Positions 18,479-26,329 of a stretch of DNA of 35,217 nt are shown piece by piece. The notes under the pieces are model-generated. The model worked only from the letters and a program-made list of their open reading frames with translations, was not told where the DNA came from and searched no databases. The stretch covers positions 1 through 35,217 of the forward strand of contig JAFCZD010000005.1 in the NCBI GenBank assembly GCA_019314525.1. The letters are read 5' to 3'. The translations under genes were made by a program, and so were the position numbers. How positions within the stretch are numbered: the first letter of the stretch is position 1; the number at the start of each line of letters is the position of its first letter. This stretch comes from Deltaproteobacteria bacterium (lineage in GTDB: Bacteria; Myxococcota_A; Polyangia; GCA-2747355).

Positions 18479-18579
18479 ATGTGTCGCTAGCGAACCTCAC
18501 TCAGTTTCGCGCCGCAGCAACATGTGCACCCAACTACTATGGGTAGGCAAAGTCCGCACGAGCGTGTAAAACCTGCGCC

Positions 18580-19452
18580 ATGAAGTCCATGACCGGTTTT
18601 GCGCGGGTGAGCTTCGCAGCCAAAGGCGCCCGCTATCGCGTCGAGCTGCGCAGCGTCAACAGCCGCTTTCTCGATGTGAAAATCCGCCTACCTTTTCATG
18701 ATGGGGAGCTCGAGAGCCAAGCGACGGCGCTGCTGCGTAAGCGTTTGGCTCGTGGACGCGTCGACCTTTGGGTGCATGAAGAAGGTTCCGTGGATGGACA
18801 GGCCCACCTGCTCCTTGACACATCGGTGGCCGTTGATGTCGGTCAAGTCCTGCAAGACCTCGCCCGCCATCTTGGATCCGATTTGGCGACCGCGGCGCAA
18901 CTGCTTCCCCCCTTCAAAGAACTGGTGACCACTGGCACCATTGCCGAGAGTCCTGAACGCTGGAAAGCGCTCCATCCGGCCTTAGAGCAAGCCCTGGAGC
19001 GCTTGGTGGAAGAACGCCTTCGCGAAGGACAAGGCCTCCTCGCCGATCTTCGCACTCATTTGCAAACCCTCGTGGGTCTCACGCAGCGAGTGGAAGAGCT
19101 AGCGGCTGGCGAGCCTGCTCGGGCCCAGCAACGCCTCGTCGAACGCTTGAACCATCTGGGCGTTGGCGACACGCTGGACGCCGCGCGGTTGACGCAGGAG
19201 GTCGCAATCCTCGCTGACAAGGCCGATATCAGTGAAGAACTCGCGCGCCTGCGGATCCATGTCGGGCAATTCGATGCCCTGCTTGGCGAGACCAAACCCG
19301 TGGGACGACGGGTGGAGTTCATGCTGCAGGAGCTGCAGAGAGAGCTAAATACCATCGCTTCCAAGACAACGACGGCAGAGACCACCACCTTGGTCGTAGA
19401 GGCCAAGGGCGCCTTGGAGAAGATGCGCGAACAAGCGCAGAACGTGGAGTAA
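18580..19452 (+). CDS. yicC: YicC/YloC-family endoribonuclease
   Basis: The N-terminus MKSMTGFARV and the C-terminus (RRVEFMLQELQRELNTIASKTTTAE...VEAKGALEKMREQAQNVE) are signatures of the family. Length 290 is normal. Members are cytoplasmic RNases that act on RNA and influence small-RNA stability. The gene is followed after 5 nt by guanylate kinase, the usual neighbour in many bacteria, so the two are probably co-transcribed. Confidence 0.95.
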   Translation: MKSMTGFARVSFAAKGARYRVELRSVNSRFLDVKIRLPFHDGELESQATALLRKRLARGRVDLWVHEEGSVDGQAHLLLDTSVAVDVGQVLQDLARHLGSDLATAAQLLPPFKELVTTGTIAESPERWKALHPALEQALERLVEERLREGQGLLADLRTHLQTLVGLTQRVEELAAGEPARAQQRLVERLNHLGVGDTLDAARLTQEVAILADKADISEELARLRIHVGQFDALLGETKPVGRRVEFMLQELQRELNTIASKTTTAETTTLVVEAKGALEKMREQAQNVE

Positions 19453-19457
19453 GGTCG

Positions 19458-20090
19458 ATGCAGGGCAAGCACGGACTACTCTTTGTTCTCTCTTCGCCAT
19501 CTGGCGCGGGGAAGACGACCCTCTGTCGGCGCCTACTCGACGAGTTCCCCGAACAGCTCTGCTTCTCCGTCTCCACCACGACCCGCCCCAAACGTCCCAA
19601 TGAGCGTGATGGGGTCGACTACTATTTTGTCGACGAGCCAACCTTCACGAGGAAGGTCGAGGCAGGAGACTTCGCCGAGTGGGCCGAGGTCCATGGCAAT
19701 CGCTATGGCACGGCCTGGGCCACGATCCATGAAAACGTGGACGCAGGTCGCGATGTAATCTTCGATATCGATTACCAAGGCGCCCAAGGGCTGCACGCTA
19801 AGTTTGCTAGTGACACCGCCATGGTCTTCGTTTTACCGCCGAGCCTCGAGGAGCTCGCGAAGCGTTTACGGGGACGAGGAACCGACGCGTCGGATGTGGT
19901 GGAGCGACGCCTGAACAAGGCGAAGGAGGAGCTTCAGCACTATGGGGAGTACCAATACCTCGTGCTGAATGATGATCTGGACCAAGCCTACGCGGAGGTC
20001 AGGGCGATCTATGTGGCCGCCCATTGCGTCAAACATCGACGGAGCCGCCTCGCTCAAGCGCTCATCGAAGAAAGTCGTCTTGGCAGTTGA
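19458..20090 (+). CDS. gmk: Guanylate kinase
   Basis: This 210-residue enzyme phosphorylates GMP to GDP using ATP. The P-loop is SSPSGAGKTTL. The GMP-binding region has the typical STTTRPKRPNERDGVDYYFV and EWAEVHGNRYGT, and DIDYQGAQGL follows. The start ATG is 5 nt after the yicC stop, with TAAGG upstream. In many proteobacteria rpoZ (RNA polymerase omega) follows gmk; here the next gene is the Rel/SpoT enzyme, after a 125-nt spacer without an ORF. Guanylate supply and (p)ppGpp metabolism are thus adjacent. Confidence 0.97.
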   Translation: MQGKHGLLFVLSSPSGAGKTTLCRRLLDEFPEQLCFSVSTTTRPKRPNERDGVDYYFVDEPTFTRKVEAGDFAEWAEVHGNRYGTAWATIHENVDAGRDVIFDIDYQGAQGLHAKFASDTAMVFVLPPSLEELAKRLRGRGTDASDVVERRLNKAKEELQHYGEYQYLVLNDDLDQAYAEVRAIYVAAHCVKHRRSRLAQALIEESRLGS

Positions 20091-20215
20091 GCCAAAACAC
20101 GCGCAGCCAATGAGGGCATGGCAAATTTCACCCACTCTTCACTACGAGCTTGTTGCCAGCCTCTGTCATGGGGCATAGACTTCAAGATAGACGGTAGCAT
20201 AGGGCATTAATCTCT

Positions 20216-22390
20216 GTGTCGACACCATTGGAAACGCAGCTCGAAGAGCTGTTGGCAAAGGTCAAAGCCTATAATCCGAGCGCGGACCTCTCCCTCGTGA
20301 CGGATGCCTTCACCACAGCGGGGGATGCCCACGCGGGACAGAAACGCAAATCGGGCGAGCCGTATTTCATCCATCCAGTCTCCGTCGCCCACTTGATCGC
20401 AGACCTCAAGCTCGACGTGCCCAGCATCTGCGCTGGTTTGCTGCACGATTGCGTCGAGGACACAGAGATGACCCTGGAGAACCTCGAGGAGACTTTCACG
20501 CGCGAGGTCGCCTTCTTGGTGGATGGGGTGACCAAGCTCGGCAAGTTGCCCTGGAATACGCGTGAAGAGCGGCAAGCGGAGAATTTCCGCAAGATGCTCT
20601 TGGCCATGGCCAAAGATATCCGAGTGGTCCTGATCAAGTTGGCCGATCGCACGAATAATATGCGCACGCTGGAGCATATGTCCGAGGATGGGCAGGACCG
20701 AATCGCCCGCGAGACCATGGACATCTATGCGCCCCTCGCCAATCGCCTCGGCATTTACTGGTTGCGAGCGGAGCTCGAGGACCTCTCTTTTCGCTACCTC
20801 TACCCCAACGAATACCGGCAACTCTTAGAGGATCTTGAAGCGACAGAAGAGCAGCGGCGCGCCTATGTCGTGGAGGTTGAGCAGACCCTACGCCGGCTGA
20901 TGGCGCGAAACGATATTCGGTGTGAGGTCCATGGTCGAACCAAGAACCTCTGGGGCATCTACAACAAGATGCGCAACCAGAAGCGCAGCCTCGACCAGAT
21001 CTATGATGTCGTCGCCTTTCGTGCCCTCACCAGCACTATCCGTGATTGCTACGCCGCCCTCGGTGTCGTCCATGAGAAGTTCACTCCTATCCCGGGACGC
21101 TTCAAGGACTACGTGGCGATGCCCAAACCCAACCAATATCAGTCACTACACACCTCCTTGATGGGGCCGAGGGGAGAGCGGATGGAGGTGCAGATCCGCA
21201 CCTACGAGATGCACCGTGTGTGTGAAGAAGGTATCGCTGCGCATTGGGTCTACAAAGACGGCAGAGGAGGGCTCTCAGCCAGTGACCAGCAGAAGTTTGC
21301 CTGGCTCCGACAGTTGGTGGAATTTCAGCGTGATCTGAAGGATCCCGCGGAGTTCATCGACGCAGTCAAGATCGACCTCTTCGCGGATGAAGTCTATGTC
21401 TTCACGCCCAATGGCGACGTCAAGGCCTTTCCCGCTGGTGCCACCCCTGTGGACTTCGCCTTCGTCATCCACACGGAGGTCGGCAACCACTGTGCTGGCG
21501 CCAAGGTCAATGGCCAAATGGTACCCTTGCGACACAAGCTGCGTAATGGCGACACCGTTGAAATCATCACCAACTCCAACCAGAGGCCGAACAAAGATTG
21601 GCTCAAGACCTGCGCCACCGCGCGAGCACGCTCCAAGATTCGCCACTACATCCGGGGTGAGCAGCGCGACCGCGGACGGGCTCTGGGCAAAGAACTGGTA
21701 GAGCGCGCGCTGCGCCAGGCGGGTCACTCCTACCAGAAGATGCAGAAGCAAGGCGCGCTCAAACGCGCGACCCTTGATTTGCATGCTGGCAACAAGGAAG
21801 AAGACCTTCTGATGCAGGTCGGCTTTGGCAAGGTCACGCCCACGCAGGTGGTGCGTTCGATCTTCCCCGAAGAAACGCCAGCCGCCGATGCCACAGACAA
21901 GGGTGGGCGACTCAAGCGACTCACCGGGATCTTCAGCAAACCACGCCGGCGGGCACCAAGCGGCATCCGCGTGCAAGGTGAAGAGGACGTGCTTGTGCGC
22001 TTCGCGCACTGTTGCAACCCGCTGCCCGGCGACACCATCCTCGGTTTTATCACCCGCGGCCGAGGCGTAACGATCCACAAACTCGATTGCCCCAAAGCGC
22101 TCAACCTCGACCCCGAGCGGCGCATTGACGTCTCCTGGGATAGTGAATCCGAGGTCTCCCATCCGGTAACGATCAACGTGCACTCCACGGACAAGCCTGG
22201 CTTGCTCGCTGAGGTGAGCAAGACGTTCTCTGAGCTGAAGGTGAACCTGGCGCAGGCAAATTGCAGAGTCACGCCCAATGGGAGGGCGATCAACACCTTC
22301 CACTTCCAGGTAGCACACCTCGATCACCTCAAGCAGGTGATGCGCGCACTACAAAAAATCAGAGGTGTCTATTCGGTGGAGCGGGTCTAA
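20216..22390 (+). CDS. Bifunctional (p)ppGpp synthetase/hydrolase (Rel/SpoT)
   Basis: This 724-residue protein has the full long-RSH layout. The HD hydrolase domain (HPVSVAHLI and LLHDCVEDTEM, with the H-D pair near residue 77) is intact. The synthetase domain has GRFKDYVAMPKPNQYQSLHTS and EVQIRTYEMHRVCEEGIAAHW. A TGS domain (DEVYVFTPNGDVKAFPAGATPVDFAF), a Cys-containing ZFD/RIS segment (RFAHCCNPLPGDTILGFITRGRGVTIH) and a C-terminal ACT domain follow. Hydrolysis and synthesis residues both look intact, so it should make and degrade (p)ppGpp in the stringent response. The start is GTG 20216 with only a weak ribosome site. Confidence 0.96.
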   Translation: MSTPLETQLEELLAKVKAYNPSADLSLVTDAFTTAGDAHAGQKRKSGEPYFIHPVSVAHLIADLKLDVPSICAGLLHDCVEDTEMTLENLEETFTREVAFLVDGVTKLGKLPWNTREERQAENFRKMLLAMAKDIRVVLIKLADRTNNMRTLEHMSEDGQDRIARETMDIYAPLANRLGIYWLRAELEDLSFRYLYPNEYRQLLEDLEATEEQRRAYVVEVEQTLRRLMARNDIRCEVHGRTKNLWGIYNKMRNQKRSLDQIYDVVAFRALTSTIRDCYAALGVVHEKFTPIPGRFKDYVAMPKPNQYQSLHTSLMGPRGERMEVQIRTYEMHRVCEEGIAAHWVYKDGRGGLSASDQQKFAWLRQLVEFQRDLKDPAEFIDAVKIDLFADEVYVFTPNGDVKAFPAGATPVDFAFVIHTEVGNHCAGAKVNGQMVPLRHKLRNGDTVEIITNSNQRPNKDWLKTCATARARSKIRHYIRGEQRDRGRALGKELVERALRQAGHSYQKMQKQGALKRATLDLHAGNKEEDLLMQVGFGKVTPTQVVRSIFPEETPAADATDKGGRLKRLTGIFSKPRRRAPSGIRVQGEEDVLVRFAHCCNPLPGDTILGFITRGRGVTIHKLDCPKALNLDPERRIDVSWDSESEVSHPVTINVHSTDKPGLLAEVSKTFSELKVNLAQANCRVTPNGRAINTFHFQVAHLDHLKQVMRALQKIRGVYSVERV

Positions 22391-22400
22391 CGTGACCACC

Positions 22401-22435
22401 AGCGTGGCTGGGCAGCGTGGCTGGGCAGCGTGGCT
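22401..22435. repeat. 13-bp tandem repeat after rel/spoT stop
   Basis: AGCGTGGCTGGGC occurs twice perfectly (22401-22413, 22414-22426), followed by a 9-bp partial third copy. It begins 10 nt after the stop codon of the Rel/SpoT gene. Confidence 0.95.
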
Positions 22436-22479
22436 TAGAGTGGAGTGGCAGACCTAAAGATCCCCAATGGGGTCCACAA

Positions 22480-22505
22480 GAAACGCGAGAAACGCGAGAA
22501 ACGCG
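22480..22505. repeat. 9-bp tandem repeat after the small basic gene
   Basis: GAAACGCGA occurs twice, followed by an 8-bp partial copy, about 15 nt beyond the stop of the minus-strand 52-residue gene. Confidence 0.95.
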
Positions 22506-22520
22506 GAGAGACCGTTGTAT

Positions 22521-22679
22521 CTACTGCTTAGGGGCGGGTTCTCCAGGTGCACCAAAACCGGCAAAGAGCTCCTCATAGGAGAGAGTGCTCTTGCGTGCGC
22601 CTTCGTTCTTGCGTTTGCGCCCCGCCCGATAGAGACGAGCACGCCGCTTGGCCGTAGTTTTTCTCGAATTTGAAGCCAT
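22521..22679 (-). CDS. Small basic protein of unknown function (52 aa)
   Basis: I choose ATG 22679 (MASNSRKTTAKRRARLYRAG) rather than the track start at 22745, because GAGG lies 9 nt upstream and the encoded protein becomes compact. About half of the first 30 residues are Arg/Lys, as in ribosome- or nucleic-acid-binding peptides. The tail reads TLSYEELFAGFGAPGEPAPKQ. The SYEEL motif recurs at the N-terminus of the acidic repeat protein 3.5 kb away. It is divergent from the pseudokinase gene. The family is not recognised. Confidence 0.65.
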   Translation of the reverse strand: MASNSRKTTAKRRARLYRAGRKRKNEGARKSTLSYEELFAGFGAPGEPAPKQ

Positions 22680-22774
22680 TTTGCGCCTCGCTTTTGGCCC
22701 CGTCAAAGACGGCGGCGAATTAGGTCGCTTTAATAGCGGATTCATCTTGGGGTGTCAACGACACGAATCATTTC

Positions 22775-22825
22775 GAATCCCACAAGCTTTTCGCTAGAGT
22801 GTGGACAATAGTGCTAGAATCCCAC
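22775..22825. repeat. Direct repeat GAATCCCAC upstream of the pseudokinase
   Basis: CGAATCCCACAAG (from 22774) and AGAATCCCACGAG (from 22816) share 11 of 13 bases and are 42 nt apart, about four helical turns. They lie in the divergent spacer ahead of ATG 22866, so a regulator site is possible. Confidence 0.35.
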
Positions 22826-22865
22826 GAGTTCTGGAATCGACAATGGCCTCGACAGTGAGGGTTTC

Positions 22866-24710
22866 ATGTCCGACGCGCAAGTAGTTTGCCCCAAGTGCCA
22901 ACAGACAACACCAAGCAGTGCAGCCTTCTGTGGGCATTGCGGGCACGATTTAAGGCAAGATGAGCCAGTTGTGGCCGAGAAGAAGACGATGTTCGGCTAT
23001 CGAGCTGACATGATCTTTGCCAGTGCTGCCAAACCCGGTGCAGGTGCTGCACCAGCAGAGGCCGCAGAGCCACCAGCGCCTGCTGCAGCGACGCCTCCCG
23101 CAGCCACCGCTGCAGAGCCCCCAGTTCCGGCTGCTGTGGCGCCTCCTGCGGCTGCTGTGGCGCCTCCTCCTGCGGCGGCGGCTCCCGCGCAGAGCACGCT
23201 CTTTGCTGACCGCTACGCGCCTGAGGGTGCCCCCCATACCCTGCCCGTGGGCACGCTCCAGGTGGCACGAGATACTCAATCAAATGAGCTGGTGGATCTG
23301 CTCATCGTCGCCCCTGACCACTTTGCTTCGCCTCTCGACACCGAGCGAGCAAGACGTGAGTTGCGACAATTGCAGAAGGTGGAGAGCCCTCATCTCGTTC
23401 GCGTCGTCGACCATGGTAAGAGCGGAAACCAGATCTACATGGCCATGGAGCACATTGATGGCGCAACCCTCGAGCAACGGGTCGCTCAGGGACCTTTGAC
23501 ATTGCCGGAGGCCCAGAAGGTGATCCGGGCGCTTGGCATCGGTCTTTCAGACGCGCAGAAGGCCGGGGTCATCCATCGTGACGTGGCTCCACATAATGTC
23601 GTCTTTGCTGAAGATGACACGATTAAGATTCGCGGTTTCGGCGTCGCACCCCTGATCAAACGCAACGTCATGGGTACCCCAGAATACCTGAGCCCCGAGC
23701 AAGCCGCCGGGCGTCCCGTGGACCAGCGTTCTAGCATCTACAGCATTGGTGCGTTGTTCTTCTACATGATCACTGGGGAACCACCCTTTTCTGGCAGCGC
23801 CGAGGAAATTCTCGAACAGCACCAACGAGCCGAACCACCGTCACCAGCGGACCGACGTCCCGACCTTCACCTGCCACCACGTGCGGCCCAGCTCATCACC
23901 AAAGCGCTCGCCAAGAGTTCAAGTCGACGTCATCTGACATTGCGACAATTCCTCCGTGACCTTGATTCCCTCAGCGAGAGCGCCCCCATGGTGCAGCAAC
24001 CAGTCGCTCCCGCGATCCATACCTTCGAGACTCCCCTGCATGGGGTCACCTCCCTCAGCGGGGGTGACCGACCCCCGTCATCCGAGTTTCCAGCCATCAA
24101 GGCTGCACAGCAAATGGCGGCCGCCAGCGTCTTGGCTGAGACGCTGCCCGATAAGGCAACACCAGATGCGCCACAACAAGCCGAAGATGGTCCCAGTGCT
24201 GTTGGTGCAGGTGGAGGGGGCGCGGTATCGGGTGAGATGAGTGGTGGTGCAAGGGTCAGCATGCGTCAGAAGGACGCCCAGCCTTCGAAAGTTGCCGACG
24301 AACCGGTGGTGACACCTCCCAGTGGCCAAGAGGCTCAAGGGGCAAAAGGTGGCAAAGGTGGCTTTCGGGAGACCATGTGGTTCTTCAAGGGCGAGATTGA
24401 GTCTGAGCTGGCTCAACAGGGGGAGACTTCTGAGGCGCCGGCCCCAGAGGACGCCCACGAACTGGCAGCCAAGTATCGTGACGATGGTAGCCTCGACGAG
24501 GATGAGGCCAAGCGCCTCTCGCTACGCACTGGCAAGACACAGATGATGCAGGCGGCAAAAATCCCATCAGGTCAGTTACCTGGTGAGAAGATGAGCGCAG
24601 ACGACTTTATCGGCGAGTTCAACAAGGGCCGAAAACTTGGCTTGTGGATCTCCCTCGGGGTGCTTGGGCTCGCGGGTGTGGGAGCAGCACTCTTCTTCCT
24701 CTTGCGTTGA
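22866..24710 (+). CDS. Membrane-anchored zinc-ribbon pseudokinase
   Basis: The 614-residue protein starts with a zinc ribbon (CPKC...CGHCG, Cys8/11/22/25). An Ala/Pro-rich linker of about 60 residues leads to a Ser/Thr-kinase fold (about 115-370). A variable region and one C-terminal helix (LWISLGVLGLAGVGAALFFLL, about 590-612) follow. Several kinase landmarks are present: the alpha-C Glu (ARRELRQL), HRD (HRDVAPHN) and GTPEYLSPEQAAG. However, the VAIK lysine position reads DLLIV, the catalytic-loop Lys is Ala, and DFG is GFG (IKIRGFG). It should therefore bind partners or scaffold rather than phosphorylate. GAGG lies about 7 nt before the ATG. Whether it retains nucleotide binding cannot be read. 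Confidence 0.85.
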   Translation: MSDAQVVCPKCQQTTPSSAAFCGHCGHDLRQDEPVVAEKKTMFGYRADMIFASAAKPGAGAAPAEAAEPPAPAAATPPAATAAEPPVPAAVAPPAAAVAPPPAAAAPAQSTLFADRYAPEGAPHTLPVGTLQVARDTQSNELVDLLIVAPDHFASPLDTERARRELRQLQKVESPHLVRVVDHGKSGNQIYMAMEHIDGATLEQRVAQGPLTLPEAQKVIRALGIGLSDAQKAGVIHRDVAPHNVVFAEDDTIKIRGFGVAPLIKRNVMGTPEYLSPEQAAGRPVDQRSSIYSIGALFFYMITGEPPFSGSAEEILEQHQRAEPPSPADRRPDLHLPPRAAQLITKALAKSSSRRHLTLRQFLRDLDSLSESAPMVQQPVAPAIHTFETPLHGVTSLSGGDRPPSSEFPAIKAAQQMAAASVLAETLPDKATPDAPQQAEDGPSAVGAGGGGAVSGEMSGGARVSMRQKDAQPSKVADEPVVTPPSGQEAQGAKGGKGGFRETMWFFKGEIESELAQQGETSEAPAPEDAHELAAKYRDDGSLDEDEAKRLSLRTGKTQMMQAAKIPSGQLPGEKMSADDFIGEFNKGRKLGLWISLGVLGLAGVGAALFFLLR

Positions 24711-24731
24711 CCCGTTCCTCTTGCGTTGACC
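24696..24731. repeat. 17-bp direct repeat spanning the pseudokinase stop
   Basis: TTCCTCTTGCGTTGACC at 24696-24712 is repeated exactly at 24715-24731. The duplicated unit contains the gene's last codons and its TGA stop. Confidence 0.95.
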
Positions 24732-24765
24732 AGCGTCCCCGCTGACAAAGAGTAACCGACGGTGC

Positions 24766-25695
24766 TCACATCCGCGTGACAGCGTCGCCTTTGAGCTTGA
24801 TGGCCAGGGTGCCGATGAGCACCTTGACCTCCCCTTTGGCATCGACATCTTGAACAATACCCGTCTTGCCGGCGAGCATACCGCTGATGATGCGGACGTG
24901 ATCGTTCTTCTGCAGTCCGCCCGTCTTCTTCTTGACGGCCTCCTTGCGCAACGCAGCGCGCATCTGCAGCTTGTCGTTCTTCCGACTCCAGGAGAGACTG
25001 TGAAGCGCTGGAAGCAGCTCCACGAGCGCTGTCGCTGCGACATCCACAAAGGCCTCGGCTTCTGAGATCACCTCCTCGCGCGCGAACGTCTGATGAACCT
25101 TCAGCCAACTTTTTGCTGCCGGCAGGGCCTTCACCAGCCCAAGGAAACCTGGGTCGTCGAGTTCTGGGCAGGGCACCAACGCGTGTCCGGTGATACCAAT
25201 GCTGAAGGCAGGACCAAGGGCCCTGATGCTAGCGAGAAGCTTTTCGCGTTCGAAGAAATCCGCGCTTCGCCGCTCTAAATTCTCCCGATCCACCGCGGCA
25301 TCACTATGCAGCGCGAAGGCAACCTCGATCTCGTGGCTGTCGATCCTCAGCCCGAGGTAAGCGTGGTTGTGAAGAGGCGAAGGGTCACTCACCAACGAGG
25401 CGAGAGAGCGGCTACGCGAAATGAACCCATCGAGTTCGCGCTGAGTCTCTCGGTTTCTTACGAAGAAGAGGTGCTGGCAAGATACCTGCCGATGATTCCA
25501 GACAGCAGGGTGCTCAATGCTGACTTCAGAAGCGAGAGGCTCTCCGTCGCTCCCCTCCAAGCGTGGCGTGAGGATATGCCCGAGGGCTTCGAGCTTCTGC
25601 TTTACCTGCAGCCGCTCCCGGTTGAAGACGTTGCTGCACCACTTGCGGTCCAAGTAGGCATCAAAGTCACTTTCTGTGAAGCCGATGAAGTGCAC
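24766..25695 (-). CDS. KOW-motif protein of unknown function
   Basis: The 309-residue protein starts with GTG (MHFIGFTESDFDAYLDRKWCSN). The N-terminal 240 residues match no family I can name; parts are rich in Trp, His and charged residues and look globular (SPLHNHAYLGLRIDSHEIEVAFALH). The last 45 residues (KNDHVRIISGMLAGKTGIVQDVDAKGEVKVLIGTLAIKLKGDAV) form a clear KOW/NusG-type SH3-like domain after a Lys-rich linker (RKEAVKKKTGG). Such domains bind RNA, ribosome or RNA polymerase. It is convergent with the pseudokinase gene. A role in transcription or translation is only a guess from the KOW domain. Confidence 0.8.
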   Translation of the reverse strand: MHFIGFTESDFDAYLDRKWCSNVFNRERLQVKQKLEALGHILTPRLEGSDGEPLASEVSIEHPAVWNHRQVSCQHLFFVRNRETQRELDGFISRSRSLASLVSDPSPLHNHAYLGLRIDSHEIEVAFALHSDAAVDRENLERRSADFFEREKLLASIRALGPAFSIGITGHALVPCPELDDPGFLGLVKALPAAKSWLKVHQTFAREEVISEAEAFVDVAATALVELLPALHSLSWSRKNDKLQMRAALRKEAVKKKTGGLQKNDHVRIISGMLAGKTGIVQDVDAKGEVKVLIGTLAIKLKGDAVTRM

Positions 25696-25797
25696 GGGGC
25701 GGGATTATTCGCGCTACGCCCAGACGTGTCAATGCCAGAGGTGTCGATGGTCTAACGTGTCACTGGAGAGCACAAATTTGAGGATGGAACATGTGGC

Positions 25798-26241
25798 TCA
25801 AGCGGGGGCTTTCTCGCCTGTGCCGCTTGCAGCTTCGTCGCCTTGAGGCTCACCGATCTCCTCGCCAATAGCGGCGTCACCATGAGCGGTGGTGCTGTCC
25901 TCAGCAGAGACAGCCTCTGGCTCCGCGAGGGCTGCCGCCTCGGCTATAGCCTCTTCGACCACATTGGGAATTGCCATCTCTTCGACGTTCTCTTCACCCG
26001 CTAACACCTCCTCCATGGGCTCCACGGGCATCTCCTCTATGGATTCCACGGGCATCTCCTCTATGGATTCCACGGGCATCTCCTCTATGGATTCCACGGG
26101 CATCTCCTCCATAGATTCCACAGGCATATCCTCCATGGGTTCCATGGGCATCCCCTCCCTGGCGTCCATGGGGCTCTCCTCCACGGCCTCAGGTGCTTGC
26201 TTTTGTACCAGAGCTTCACATAGCTCTTCATAGGAGATCAT
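25798..26241 (-). CDS. Acidic octapeptide-repeat protein
   Basis: The 147-residue product begins MISYEELCEALVQKQAPEAVEE and is then built of repeats of the octapeptide MPVESIEE (with MPMEPMED and MPVEPMEE variants), followed by an Ala/Glu-rich acidic tail. It has no signal peptide or membrane segment. AAGGGA precedes the ATG by about 9 nt, and the reading frame is kept through all 24-bp repeat units, which supports a real gene. The extreme composition suggests a disordered, highly negative protein. The SYEEL motif also appears in the 52-residue basic protein. The function is unknown. Confidence 0.6.
   Translation of the reverse strand: MISYEELCEALVQKQAPEAVEESPMDAREGMPMEPMEDMPVESMEEMPVESIEEMPVESIEEMPVESIEEMPVEPMEEVLAGEENVEEMAIPNVVEEAIAEAAALAEPEAVSAEDSTTAHGDAAIGEEIGEPQGDEAASGTGEKAPA
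26026..26169. repeat. 24-bp tandem repeat array encoding MPVESIEE
   Basis: Three identical units of 24 bp (26026-26049, 26050-26073, 26074-26097) are followed by three or more diverging units. Because 24 is a multiple of three, gain or loss of units keeps the frame of the acidic protein. Confidence 0.95.
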
Positions 26242-26287
26242 CGGTGCATTCCCTTTCGCGAGAGAAGTGTATCGTATCCGCCCCTTG

Positions 26288-26329
26288 CCCAGATCTCAAC
26301 GCCCAGATCTCAACGCCCAGATCCCAACC
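26288..26329. repeat. 14-bp tandem repeat at the stop of the PDZ lipoprotein gene
   Basis: CCCAGATCTCAACG occurs twice exactly and a third time as CCCAGATCCCAACC. The third unit touches the stop codon of the PDZ lipoprotein gene on the minus strand. Confidence 0.95.

Noticed and set aside
21275-22327. 350-aa minus-strand ORF
   Set aside because: It is antisense to the intact Rel/SpoT synthetase, TGS and ACT region.
22461-22473. TCCCCAATGGGG as a terminator stem
   Set aside because: The stem is only four or five base pairs and no T-run follows.
22401-22505. Possible CRISPR array from short repeats
   Set aside because: The units are 9 and 13 bp in direct tandem without spacers, and no cas gene is near.
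25726-25760. Degenerate GTGTC repeat upstream of the KOW gene
   Set aside because: The three copies vary and the period shifts from 15 to 16, so chance cannot be excluded.
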